From: Chara braunii
Taxonomy: Eukaryota > Streptophyta > Charophyceae > Charales > Characeae
Length of the DNA stretch: 34,183 nucleotides
Reading direction: 5' to 3'
NCBI GenBank assembly: GCA_003427395.1
Contig: BFEA01000194.1
Location: forward strand, 1,136,065 to 1,170,247
In this document: in pieces, positions 21,518-31,798 of the stretch
How the letters are laid out: each line of letters begins with the position of its first letter
Numbering within the stretch: position 1 is the first letter of the stretch
Notes under the pieces: generated by a model
Seen by the model: the letters and a program-made list of their open reading frames with translations, nothing else
Told to the model about the DNA's origin: nothing
Database searches by the model: none
Made by a program: the position numbers and the translations under genes

Positions 21518-21743
21518 TGCTTGCAGGCGGAGCTGGGGAAAGGGGAGAGTTCCAGACCATGAGGTGCTTGCAGGCGGAGCTGGGGAAAGGGGCGGGTTCG
21601 AGACCGTGATTTGATTGGAGAGGGAGGTGGGGGAAGGGGCGGGTTCGAGACCATGTCGTGCTTGCAGGCGGAGGCAGGGGCGGTCGAGACCGTGATTTGC
21701 CTGCAGGCGGAGCCGGGGGAGGGGAGGGCTCTAGACCAGGAGT
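21518..21743 (+). repeat. 47-bp minisatellite upstream of RPL9
   Basis: Five tandem units starting at 21518, 21565, 21612, 21659 and 21698. Three are 47 bp and one is shortened to 39 bp. Units carry TGCTTGCAGGCGGAGCTGGG and a GTTCGAGACC-type segment. It ends about 470 bases before the RPL9 start codon. The GTTCGAGAC looks like a tRNA B-box, but there is no A-box, so I do not read these as tRNA-related. Confidence 0.92.
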
Positions 21744-22160
21744 TCGAGTGAAGGCTGTGCGCTGGTAACCATCGTGAGGGGACGAGGACCAGCGGCCGGA
21801 GCTGCGGTGCGTCTTGGAGCCCGCGGCGAACGAGCGGCCCCTTGGTTGTGAAACATCGCGCCCGCATCGACGGTCAGCAATAGCCCATCTGGACGAGAAT
21901 CTGGCGCGGGCAAGTGGCCGACCCGCTTGGCCGAGGTTTGCGCGCCGGTGTGGGCTCTCCCGTCTTACCGACTCGTCGCTGTCAAAGTAGTCTGCTGCGC
22001 CACTTGCTCCCTCTTTCCCATGCAGTACCGGCCATCACTTTCTTGATGTTGAGGACACGGCGGTGCAGCTACGGTAGGGCTCCCGCTTCTCGCTCGTCTT
22101 TCCTTACCTCCATAGCCAACGAGTCCCAGCTGCGGGCTCGTGGTGCAGAGGCGCCGTCAC

Positions 22161-22182
22161 CCTTTCTCTTTCTTTGCCTTAG
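22161..22182 (+). promoter_or_regulatory. Possible 3' splice site of a 5'UTR intron (or pyrimidine tract)
   Basis: A 20-base pyrimidine-rich run ends in AG, 27 bases before the RPL9 start codon. This fits a splice acceptor in the 5' leader, where many ribosomal protein genes have an intron, or simply a pyrimidine tract of the leader. No donor can be chosen with confidence. An AGCCCAT (21882-21888), like the site II element of plant ribosomal protein promoters, lies further upstream; a single such hit is weak. Confidence 0.25.
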
Positions 22183-22209
22183 GGCCGTCGTCGGCGTAAT
22201 CTCGGAACC

Positions 22210-22779
22210 ATGAGGTTGATTAGGTCTTCCCAGACCCTTGAGATCCCGGAAGGGGTCAAGCTAGAGATCAAGGCGAAGAAGGTCAGGGTGACTGGCCCGC
22301 GTGGCACGTTGTATCGGGACTTCAAGCATCTGAACCTCGATCTTGCCATCATAGAGGATGGCAAACGTCTGAGAGTGGACGCGTGGTTCGGGAACAGGAA
22401 AACAATCGCTTCTATCCGTACCTGTTGCACTCACATCAACAATCTCTTCACAGGCGTGCTCAAGGGCTACCGGTACAAGATGCGTTTCGTGTACGCTCAC
22501 TTTCCCATCAACGCAGTCATCGGCGACGACAGCACATCGATCGAGATCCGTAACTTTCTAGGCGAGAAGAAGGTGCGGAAGGTCAGCATGCTTCCCGGCG
22601 TGACTATCACGAGATCGGAGAAGGTGAAGGACGAGATCGTTGTGGACGGCAGCGATGTGGAACTCGTGTCGAGGTCCTGCGCACTTATCAACCAAGTGTG
22701 CCATGTCAAGGAGAAAGATATCCGTAAGTTTCTTGATGGCATTTACGTGAGCGAGAAGGGCACAATAGCCGAGGAGTGA
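22210..22779 (+). CDS. RPL9: 60S ribosomal protein L9 (uL6)
   Basis: A 189-residue protein, complete from ATG to TGA in a single uninterrupted exon. uL6 is a core protein of the large cytosolic ribosomal subunit: two similar alpha/beta domains bind 28S rRNA near the factor-binding (sarcin-ricin) region. Visible family blocks are VTGPRG (27-32), DFKHLNLD (37-44), [16 protein letters not shown] (86-101), [12 protein letters not shown] (114-125), RSEKVKDEI (135-143), SRSCALINQ (154-162) and [15 protein letters not shown] (169-183). The pattern is closest to plant RPL9; plant proteins of about 194 residues are slightly longer, mainly in the 45-55 loop and the C-terminus. The start is chosen because it gives the family N-terminus (M-I/L-S-S-(Q/E)-T-I-P). 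The frame is GC-rich and free of lesions. Nothing nearby is co-regulated with it. Absence of introns is unusual for plant RPL9 but no poly-A tail or flanking duplication marks it as a retrocopy. Confidence 0.97.
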   Translation: MRLIRSSQTLEIPEGVKLEIKAKKVRVTGPRGTLYRDFKHLNLDLAIIEDGKRLRVDAWFGNRKTIASIRTCCTHINNLFTGVLKGYRYKMRFVYAHFPINAVIGDDSTSIEIRNFLGEKKVRKVSMLPGVTITRSEKVKDEIVVDGSDVELVSRSCALINQVCHVKEKDIRKFLDGIYVSEKGTIAEE

Positions 22780-23369
22780 GGTGGAAGGTGGTGCTGGTAG
22801 CCAGTTCGTCAGTTGCCTCTCGGGCTTCGATTGCGTTTCGGGTGCTGCTGCTGCTGCTGATGATGCTTCTTGTCTGTCTTAGCGGCGATTGTGAGGGGAG
22901 TCTTTGTAAGTGAGGTCATTTGTTCGACGAGAGGAGGTTGCGGCGGCGAGGAGGATGTATTTTTTCATCCTTGTTCCTGCGAATGAATTTTGTACCTGGA
23001 GGTTATTGGTGTGAATGGCCACATTTGTCTGTTCTTCATTGAGAGAAGAAGAATGATGGAGATCATCTCTGATTATAAATGAGCTTTTGGTTGTCAATTG
23101 CGCTCAGTGGTCTTAATGACACGAGGGGCTTGTTCTTGTGGGCTAATTACTTCTTTGGGGATGAATATGCTTGTGTCAGTGTGTCGCTTGGTGGTTGTGT
23201 CTGCCTTGTGGAATGTGAAATGATGTCAGGTGGTCAGTGTGTAATCACACTTAAGAAAAATATATTCATGGAAGGTGTTTCATTGCAACCAGAATATGCT
23301 GAAACGAGAACTGGTAGTCATCGTGATAGTCTTTGTGGGAAATTGATGGGGCGGACGGGGCTGGTGAGG
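22780..23369 (+). other. RPL9 3' region
   Basis: Contains the 3'UTR of RPL9 and then unassigned sequence. A short GCT repeat lies at 22842-22859. No canonical AATAAA is present; TTATAAATGAG (23073) and TTTGTAAG (22902) are the nearest candidates for poly(A) signals, neither convincing. A 97-codon frame at 23079-23372 has no recognisable domain. Confidence 0.45.
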
Positions 23370-24368
23370 TAGTTAGAGCGGGAACGCAAGGGTCATCATG
23401 GAGGGATTGGCTGGGAAGGAAGAGAAAAGAAGCGATGTAGTTGCTAGGCGGTAGATACCGTCGGAGAGGGTGCAGGGACCGTTCCGGTCAGGGGGTGTGT
23501 GCAAGAGAGAAAAGCGGGGAGGAGGGAACGGGTGGAGGACGACGGGGAGAGGGGCAGAAGGGAGTGGAAGGGAGCTGAGTGGGGATGGAGAGGAAAGGCT
23601 GGCAGGGAAGAACGGGGACGAGATCCGATATCCAGGGGGTGAAACTGACGGGAAGATTACAAGATGAAAATTACGGAGACGCAGCATATGAAGGGGTCCC
23701 GGGAGGAGATCTGGAGGGGCAGGACGACAGCTGCACTGAGGCAAGCAAGGAACGCAAGAGGTCTCGAAGCGCCGGCTAGATCTGGGTGCAGAGCACGGTA
23801 ATGAGGTGGGCGGTGAGAGTAGGGATGATGTCGTGAAGGATGGGAGTAACAGAAAAATGAGTTCTCGAGAGGGGAGATGACGTGGGCAGATACGCAAACT
23901 AGGGTTAAAAAAACGCGAGGGGATGAAATGAGATGGAGGCAGATTAGGGTTGAATGGAGACTCAAAGTCGGTGGCAGGCCTTTTCGGGAGGAGAAAGGAT
24001 GAGAGATTACTGTGTAAGGAGCGCGGTTCGGAAAGGGAAGGGAGGGGAGGTCAGGAGCCGTGGCCTCAAGAGAGGACTCGAAATGGTGGTTGCTTACGGA
24101 CACAATGAGAGCATGAACCTTCAGGCCACGAAACAAGGAGGATAGAGAAGGCAAGCCTTGAGATTACAGTACTAAGTGGATGTAAAAGGCAGGAGGTGGT
24201 GAGGAGGGAATGAACTGGGAGAGTGGGAGAGAGGCAGAGAGAGACGACGTGAGTGCGGAGCCCAGAGAGCAGGGGGTGTCGAGGGTAACGAACGGACAGG
24301 GGGATTGACAAGGAGAGCATCGAGCGGAAGTGTGGGACCGAAGGTAAATGGCAGGCGAGTTGCGGGGG
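23370..24368 (+). other. Purine-rich kilobase (strand asymmetry)
   Basis: The plus strand is strongly enriched in G and A (GGGAGAGGGG, GGAAGGGAG and similar) for about 1 kb leading into the (GA)n tract. The long minus-strand frames here (23373-23897, 23657-24154) are Ser/Pro/Leu-rich by-products of the pyrimidine complement, not genes. Confidence 0.75.
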
Positions 24369-24376
24369 GNNNGANN

Positions 24377-24449
<73 letters not shown>
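24377..24449. repeat. (GA)n microsatellite bounded by Ns
   Basis: Uninterrupted GA repeat. Ns at 24370-24372, 24375-24376, 24450-24452 and 24454-24456 show the assembler could not resolve its edges, so the true length is unknown. Confidence 0.97.
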
Positions 24450-24650
24450 NNNGNNNGAGGACGTCAGCTTTTTCAGAACTCGGAAGTCCGTGAACGAAGA
24501 AGAATATCTGTCTATGTATTCGGTCTGCATGGCAATTTGGACGTCCATGTGTTTTTGTTATCAGGCGAAGCGGTTTCGGCTTTTATGTCTGGACTCAGGC
24601 AGGCAGTCTGTCGAAGCCGTTTCTTCTAATGATAAGAACGCGCTGCAGCT

Positions 24651-24842
24651 CGTCCTATATATGTGAAACCGAGTTTTGGTTGTTCTTTTCTGCTGCTTGT
24701 GTTCATTTCCACATCGTCCTACATATGTGAAAACGAGTTTTTGTTGTTCTTTTCTGCTGCTTGTGTTCGTTTCCACATTGTCCTATATATGTGAAAACGA
24801 GTATTTGTTTTTCTTTTCTGTTGTTTGTGTTCGTTTCCACAT
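24651..24842 (+). repeat. Three 64-bp tandem units
   Basis: Units at 24651-24714, 24715-24778 and 24779-24842 share GTCCTAYATATGTGAAAMCG, TTCTTTTCTG and TTTCCACAT. The unit length is constant and divergence low, so the array is probably young. Confidence 0.96.
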
Positions 24843-25119
24843 GTGAATCTCTGAAGAGGAATTATTTTATAGAAAAGTTGATTTCTGTGTTGCATGTCTA
24901 CAATTCACCTACGGGTTGGTCCGTCTGCCCCTTCGGATGTCACTCTTCACTTCAATACAGTAGATGATGATGATCAATTCCCTTTTATTCCCGTTTGCTT
25001 CTACATCCTTCAAAGCGAGGACAGATTATTATATCTACACGAGTCTGAAAATATCGCAGTCTGAAAACGAATGATGGAATGTTTCGTTTTGCGTGGTTGT
25101 GAGTCAACATGCGCTACGG
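24843..25119. other. No gene recognised
   Basis: Single-copy-looking sequence between two tandem repeats. No motif seen. Confidence 0.35.
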
Positions 25120-25203
25120 ATGTCAGACTCGGCCATGACATCTAGAGAACGAACCCTAGCAATGTCAGACTCAGCCATGACATCTGGAGAGCGAACCCTA
25201 GCG
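25120..25203 (+). repeat. Two 42-bp tandem units, each a hairpin
   Basis: Units 25120-25161 and 25162-25203. Each contains ATGTCA ... TGACAT arms around a 10-nt loop (GACTCGGCCA or GACTCAGCCA), followed by AACCCTAGC. A further partial GATGTTGACA follows. The 7-base arms GATGTCA/TGACATC are perfect in the first unit. Confidence 0.92.
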
Positions 25204-26180
25204 GATGTTGACATTCTTTTGTCACCATGTTGTGGGATAGAAAGGGTGTAATGGTATTTGAATTTGACGGTGAGATCTCTCAGGTGGATCCTGTCATTCG
25301 AATTCGCGGTCTGAACGAGCGGAATTGTGATGCGATATTCGACCAGCGGCTCGTCGTTTGTGATCTGTTCTCGTTGGCAATCACTTCTTTCCGATTCTAT
25401 CGCGTTGGCCACGTCGAATGCTGCTATATAGGTATCCTACATAGGGTTCGTTCGCGCTCCTGCAGTCTCCGGGCTGACGTTTCAAGTTTGAGTTGCCTTC
25501 GGCCTTTGCAGACTTCGCTGAAATTCGTCGGCTTCCTCTGGGTTGTCGGTCCGCTAGCAGCTCGAGATGAAATGGCGCTTTTGCTTACACTCCTGAGTTA
25601 ATTGGGGTTCTGACTCAAACTGCACGGCTGAAGGTCCATTGTGCGGTAAAGGCTGGTCGCGATCACCTGCATCCTCGCTGATGATTACTCGCATTATCCG
25701 TTCCTGAATGCGGATGAGGAATATCATCGGCTAGTAGCTAAGAACGATGATCGGTGGCAATACATGTGCCAGTCATGATTGATTATGAATTAACTGCTAT
25801 GCTTCACGAATCCCTCTAGATTTGGCTTCCTTTCTCGAATCTGATCTGCGTGTCAGTAGTTTCCTCGCTGATTTTAATGGATTTACCGAAGGCTCTCTCT
25901 CTAGCAGAGCAAGGCATAGGCAAGGAGTCGGCTCGTTATCTAGTTTCCTCTCAGGAGAGCGAGGTACGAAGCGTTTGTCCCCTTTCCGTGCCGATCTTCC
26001 GGGGCTGATCACACCCACAGGAGGAAGGCGATGGAAGGTGGTCCGAGTCTGATTCGGACTGTTCTTTTGCCAGTCTGTTCTCTTCCTCCCCTTGGCTGAA
26101 TGATAACACGCGGCTGTTTTTCCTATGTGCCTTTTTTGGGGAGACTCCCTCCATGGAGTACAGGAAAAAAAGCAGAGGGG
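25204..26180. other. No gene recognised
   Basis: A 124-codon plus-strand frame (25227-25601, beginning MLWDRKGVMVFEFDGEISQV) starts right after the 42-bp repeats. I recognise no domain and give it low odds of being coding. A 161-codon minus frame (25797-26282) likewise shows nothing familiar. Confidence 0.35.
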
Positions 26181-26440
26181 GATTGCGTGGGTTAGGTTTA
26201 GGGATTGAGAGCGCCGTGCTGCTCCAATGGAGATCCCCCTACCACCGAACTCACTTCTGAAGGCCCCTGCGACCGAGCTCACATGCTTCTGAAGACCCCT
26301 GCAACCGAACTCACATGCTACGGAAGTCCGGCTGTACGCGAGGGCGATTGCGTGTAGTCTTTTAGGGCTTCAGAGCGCTGTGCTGCTCCAGTGGATCCCC
26401 CCTCCGACAATCGGGGTCGCATGCTTCTGAATGCCTGGTG
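26181..26440 (+). repeat. About 164-bp diverged direct duplication with inner triplication
   Basis: GATTGCGTG ... GAGCGCYGTGCTGCTCCA ... TTCTGAA occurs at about 26183 and again at about 26346. Inside the first unit, ACCGARCTCAC followed by TTCTGAAGRCCCCTGC is repeated in short tandem steps. Confidence 0.75.
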
Positions 26441-28239
26441 TACGCGGAATGGTTTGAACGGTTGCGTTGCTTAGTACAGGGTACTGTAGGTGGCAATCGG
26501 CAGTAGCTGACGACTTCGGTTTTGAGATCCAATTAGTGGGTGAACGGTAGCTCATTGTGGCAGTCGCAGTCGGTGGGCGGCATGGTCTTGTCCACGGCAT
26601 GGTCTTGTACGCTCTCGTGCTGTGTAGGCAGAGTACGCGTTGTATTCAAGCCACGGATATCGTCTCCTGGGTCAGAGTACGCTATGAATGTAAACCCCCA
26701 ATTGAACCCCTTGCGTGCAATCTTATGTCGTTATTGTTTCGCCGTCCTTCCGTCCCCTCTTTCCGTTTCCTCTGACGCTGCTAAGTGTTAGTTGTTCTCT
26801 GAGATGTGTCAAGATGGGCATGAACCTTCGCTAATGAGGGTGCTTCGCTGAGGATGGACAGATTGTACGTTTTTCACCTAAATAAAAGGTCTAGTCATTG
26901 TAGCCGTCTGGCCTGGAAGCAGAGCCGAATACAGCTGTAATGCCGGGCGTTATGATGGGCGTAAAAAGAAAGATATCTGGGCCTGGTTTTACGACAGCAA
27001 TGTTTGTGCTGACCTAGCACGAAATTGTCAGTCGCCTGACACGTTGTTGTCAGTCTGACCGCCAGAGTCTGGCTTACGGAAACGTGTCAAGTCTCACTGA
27101 TGTTATTTCCTTTCCTTGATTACAGATCAGGATCCTCTTAGCAGAACTGACAAGATTTGTGAGTTAGTACACGGGGGGCAAAGTGCGAGTGGGACCCCTT
27201 TCTGTGGCCATCAGTGGCATATTTGTATGTGAACTCAACCTTGGGGATTAGTGCGAGTGGGACCTCTTTCTGTGGCCATTATGTGGAGTCGATCGTCAGG
27301 AAAAATGATGGCCTAGAGAAAATTATTCGTTTTTGAAAACAGCCGCATCGCTGTTGCTTGCATTGGCAGAATCCGTGAACCCCCGCATCTGCCCGGCTCT
27401 CTGTACTTTTGTGCCTGTGAGTCGGAGATGCAAGGCTGTCAATCTTAAGTCTCCTTTGCATCTCCAGAGGCGTGTTCTACGAGCTTCTCTCTCTCATTTT
27501 TATTCAAGCACCCTATTGAGGTTAAGGCTCGCTCTGCGGCCATGTATAAGCGAGTAAGGCCATTGCAATGTGGCTGTGGTTTATGTTACTTAAGCTTTGG
27601 CGAAATTGCGCGTGAGAACCCGGGTTTCTGATCTATCTGTCTTGGAAGGGTTTCTCTCTTGGGTTCTATTCTAACGTTTTCCCCGCACGCGATTTTCCCG
27701 TCGTACGCACTCACTCATGTTGAGGGCGTTTTATCTTTCGGGGAAGACCGCAGCGAGTGTCGTTGTAGTAGTCGGATGCATCCCGTACTGATCGCCGTTG
27801 ATTTGTGCGGTTCACGACGTGCAGCTGAAGTCCATGACAGAAGGCCGTATTGTGTGTGCCCACTAGAGAAATTCCGATCTCGATTCTTCTCACGGTTTTC
27901 ACCGCTTTGATTTTTCTCGTCACTAATTCAATGATGTTCTGGTCTGTTTGCGCCTTGCTGGTGCAAGTCAGAGGGTAGGGTAGTCGTGGTTCCGTCTCCA
28001 CGTCGATTCCCCGCCCATTGTAAGTTTTATATTGATGCCTATTATAGCTTTAAGCCTAATAAGAACCTGGGTAGACGTCGTATGGCTGAATTTACTAAGA
28101 ACATATTTAAATCAGGCGGCCTCGCGCAAAATTAAGTACTTTGAATCGTGCGCTGTAAAGGGGGCGGCGGGGAGGGGGGAACGGGGAGTTCTTTTCCACT
28201 AATTAGCAGTGGAGAAGTATGAGACCTTCGATGAAGAGC
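26441..28239. other. No gene; one short direct repeat
   Basis: GTGCGAGTGGGACCYCTTTC followed by TGTGGCCAT occurs twice (about 27184 and 27251). Frames of 60-96 codons on either strand have no recognised domains. A G-rich patch lies at about 28158-28190. Confidence 0.4.
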
Positions 28240-28380
28240 ACTCTAGCAGGAAGAATGAATCAAGGAATGAATCCCCGTGGATTCAAGACAGAGCAGGAAG
28301 AGAGTCGGGGAGTGAATCCGTAGACTCAAGGCTAAGTAGGTAGAGAATCAAGGAATGAATCCGTGAGTGAATCTTGAGGT
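28240..28380 (+). repeat. GAATCAAGGAATGAATCC direct repeats
   Basis: The 18-base string occurs at about 28256 and 28347, with looser GTGAATCC echoes between. The first copy forms a small perfect hairpin TGAATCC-CCGT-GGATTCA. Confidence 0.8.
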
Positions 28381-28769
28381 GGGGACTTGCCACCAGTCAA
28401 AGGCAAATGAATTAGGAGTCTGAGAAACAACAACATACGAAGTACTTGCGTCGTGGTCCGCCGTAATCAGAGACTTCCTCAATCGTCAGTCCGAGTTTCA
28501 GGAAAGAGCACATTCGACGGCCATATTTTTGCTATGGAACTCGTCGCTTGATTCCCTATTTATTTTCACGAACGAGACTGTGAGCCTGCCCCCCCCCCCC
28601 CACTCGTCAGATTTGAGTGAAAATCCTAATGACGCGTATCTGTTTACTTTGTACCTTAAGATTTACAATCTTCCCGTATCCTCTACGCATTCTAGAGAGC
28701 ACTCTACTCCCCCCCCCCTCTCCCACCCCTGCCTGTTTTCTCAGACGGTTATGCTCACACACATTACAT

Positions 28770-29540
28770 AGACTCTTGATGATTCGGTGAAAGTACGACA
28801 ATACATTCTGGCAAGGTTATGATGTTTTTTCTGAGTGGATTGATCATGTCCGACATGTCAACACGCGCACAGACGCAAGCACACAACACCAAGAATCCGC
28901 AAGCAAAAAATTTACTAGAGGGCACGTTCTGCAGACACAAGCAGACAATGTGGAGAGGACGTCCTCCGGAGTTTTTTTTTTTTTTTTTTTTTTTCGGAGG
29001 AAGATGCTGAAATTTAGACCGTGATGATTCGGTGAAAGTCCGACTTCTTTTCTTTTTTTTGAAAGCGACATGTCAACACGCGCACAGACGCAAGCACACA
29101 ACACCAAGAATCGCAAGCAAAAAATTTACTCGAGGGCACGTTCTGCAGACACAAGCAGACAATGTGGAAAGGGCACTTCCTCTGGAGCTTTTTTTTTTTT
29201 TTTTTTTTTTTTTTTGAGTAGAACGCTGAAATTTAGATCGTGATGATTCGTTTTTCTTTAGTAAGACGCTGAAATTTAGATCGTGATGATTCGGTGAAAG
29301 TCCGACTTTTTATTTTTATTTTTAAAGTAAGATTCTAAAATTTAGACCGTGATGATTCGGTAAAAGTGCGACAAAACACGTTGGCTACGCCGCTTTTTCT
29401 GAGCGGGTTTTGTGTATGTTAAACATGAGAACACACGCACAGACGCAAACACAAACTAGTGCTACTCCAGCAGACATCTTTTGCGGCACGTTATCTAGAC
29501 ACGAGCAGTGGCACGTCTTTCAGAGCTTTTCTGTAGCACT
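28770..29540 (+). repeat. Tandem array of about 215-355 bp units
   Basis: Three successive units contain ACACRCGCACAGACGCAARC (about 28861, 29076, 29431), a GGCACGTT segment with AGACACRAGCAG, a long T-run in the first two, and GCTGAAATTTAGAYCGTGAT followed by GATTCGGTGAAAGTCCGAC. The last motif is itself repeated five times (about 28775-29370). The first two units are nearly identical over about 130 bases. Confidence 0.9.
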
Positions 29541-29639
29541 AATATGCTTATATTTAGACGGCGGAGGTGTAAGCGAACATCGGTTCGTGCAGCGGAAGTT
29601 CGTCTGCACGTTCATCTGACAACCGCCTGTGCCAACTAA

Positions 29640-29955
29640 TTTTTTTTTATTGCTAAGTGTATTTTACAGAACCGACGGTTTTTTTAAATCGAGAACGTAA
29701 TTATACCCTTCGCAAGCAGGACGGTAAAAGCGTGGCCTGTTTTTTCAGCTCGGGTGAAAGTCTTTGGGGGAAAGGTGTTGGCAGTGGTGGGCGTAATTTT
29801 TGTTATTGCTAAGCCTATTTTATAGAACCGACGGTTTTTTTTAATCGAGTACGTGTAATCATACCCTTCGCAAGCAAGACGGTAAAAGCGTGGCCTGTTT
29901 TTTCAGCTCGTGTGAAAGTCTTTGGGGGAAAGGTGTTGGCAGTGGTGGGCGTAAT
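29640..29955 (+). repeat. 158-bp tandem duplication
   Basis: Unit 1 (29640-29797) and unit 2 (29798-29955) are close to identical: ATTGCTAAG ... GAACCGACGG, T-run, CCCTTCGCAAGCARGACGGT, AAAGCGTGGCCTG, then CTTTGGGGGAAAGGTGTTGG and GGTGGGCGTAAT. Confidence 0.96.
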
Positions 29956-30819
29956 GCGTGTCACGCGTAAGCGGAGGCCGGCATAATTCTGTCCATTCGG
30001 CCTAAAAAACCTCGAGGACGATAGCAACGTTCTTCCCGTGTCCCATTATTGGTAGCGGCGGGATCAACTCATTACTATGCCTCGACGCGATGAAAATCTG
30101 TTCCCTATCCGTGGATAGTCCCATTGTCCTCTTCGGGCCATTCTGGACCGCAAGTATCCTCTGCTACCAGGATGTTTGCGGTCCTGAATGTGGTCCGAAG
30201 TGCCTTCGTTTCCTCGAGGAAAGGGAGGACGGGACAGCCACACATTTTTGGAATGTAATTTTGAAGTTGATCTTGCAGTAAAATGTTGTTGATTGACTTG
30301 CTCTCGTGGTACGGCCGTGTGGAGGGTGTTGGTCGACGTGCGCAGCTACGTCTGCCGGGAGCAGTATACATATATATGCGGATTTGAAACGAAAAAAAAA
30401 AGAAAAAAAGAACAAAAAAATTGCTGAATAGAAGAGAAAAGAAATGAAGAGAAAAGAAATTTTTTATCTGTGGGGTGTGTCGTTTGTTTTGTTCGACGGA
30501 TAGGCCTTCCTCTTCCGTTGTCCTTTTCTTTGACTGGATCGCTTTTTCTTTCTTTATTGCCTCTGTGAGGTCTGGTTTCCTCCTTTTCCTTACCTCTGTG
30601 CCTTTTGGCTGCATGCAAGTGGGTCTTTGTGACACACGGAGATGGGGCCACCCAGCGCTCAACAAACCTGTCATCCACGTGGCTGGCCTTGTACGTAAGA
30701 CGCGATGAACAGGTGGGCCTCTCCTTCTTTTCCTTTTCTTATTTTGTCTTTTTCCGCCTTTCCGCTCCGATTCAGTGTGACAATATATATCGATATACAT
30801 GTCCAGAGCCTGCGATCGG

Positions 30820-30855
<36 letters not shown>

Positions 30856-31068
30856 GGTTTCGGAAATCTGGCCGGAGCTTTTAGGACTGCGCATTTTCTG
30901 ATATAATTGAATGAGAGGGTATCATCGGGGCGGGGACCGTTTTGTGCAATTAGTGCGCGTATCCGCCGCTATGTGTAGTACTTACTCTGCGTATCGTTCG
31001 TACGACAGCGACCAAAAGTTACAGATCAAGTCGAGAACATACACATAGCAGTGTATGCTGTCAATTAC
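29956..31068. other. No gene; (GA)n at 30823-30851
   Basis: A 231-codon minus frame (30105-30800) is Lys/Arg- and Phe-rich over low-complexity DNA and has no recognisable domain, so I do not annotate it. A (GA)n tract lies at 30823-30851. Confidence 0.4.
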
Positions 31069-31151
31069 CTGGCCGTTCTAGTGGGGCGTATTCCCATTGT
31101 AGTGGGATCTGGCCGTTGTAGTGGGGCGAGTGTGTTCCCTTTGTAGTGGGA
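31069..31151 (+). repeat. Two 40-bp tandem units
   Basis: CTGGCCGTTSTAGTGGGGCG ... TTGTAGTGGGA starts at 31069 and 31109. A looser echo (AGCTTTGATGC/AGCCTTGATGC with AAAGTCG) follows at 31197-31262. Confidence 0.88.
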
Positions 31152-31798
31152 CGTCCGTTCTATACTGGTCATGTAATAATGGACGTTTCGGAAGCAAGCT
31201 TTGATGCAAAAGTCGGAAGGCGTAAATGGGTATTTTGAGCCAAAGCCTTGATGCGAAAGTCGTGTTGCAGCCGGGCGGGCGTATCACGGCGCGGCACGGA
31301 ACGGAACTGAACGAACTAGTCTCTACTTCGGGCGTACTGAGCGCCAGATCCCACTAGCACCTATTGTTAATTTCTGACCGTTGATCTTCGTAATCGAGGG
31401 TAAAAAATGAATAATCCAGGGTAGTGGGATCTGACCCTCAGGAGAAGGTTAGCCTGGCCGCTCCGCTCGGAGCAAGGAGCTAAAACGTAAAGGAAGGGAG
31501 AATGCTCAGAATGGTCATAATACGCTCTCATTAGAGAGCGCTCACAGTACAAGGACAATTGTGAATATATGGGACTCGCTCTGCTACTTTTCACCAAATG
31601 CTGAAAATGAGACCGAATCTTCCACTTGAAGCAAGCACCCTCGCACCACATATCGGCGGCTGGCATGAAAAAAACCCCTCGGAGGCTGCCAATTTTTCTT
31701 TTTTCAACGACGGGGCTGGCTGCGCGGCCCCTCCGAGTTTTGCTTCTGGTGATAAAAAGCCTTCTGCAAGGCTGGGGGAGGCCTTGTACTACCGTGTA
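31152..31798. other. No gene recognised
   Basis: Frames of 69-99 codons without familiar features. GTAGTGGGATCTG recurs near 31421, an outlying echo of the 31069 repeat. Confidence 0.4.

Noticed and set aside
21518-21743. B-box-like GTTCGAGACC in the minisatellite
   Set aside because: No A-box or cloverleaf around it; the match is part of a GC-rich tandem unit.
22723-22732. CCGTAAGTTT as a 5' splice site in RPL9
   Set aside because: It encodes the conserved IRKFLDG segment and the frame continues to the normal C-terminus, so no intron is needed.
29240-29280. GTGATGA and CTGA motifs resembling C/D box snoRNA
   Set aside because: Spacing is about 28 nt and the motifs belong to a repeated 40-base unit without a terminal stem.
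30105-30800. 231-codon minus-strand frame
   Set aside because: Lys/Arg and Phe runs from A- and T-rich tracts, no recognisable fold or motif.
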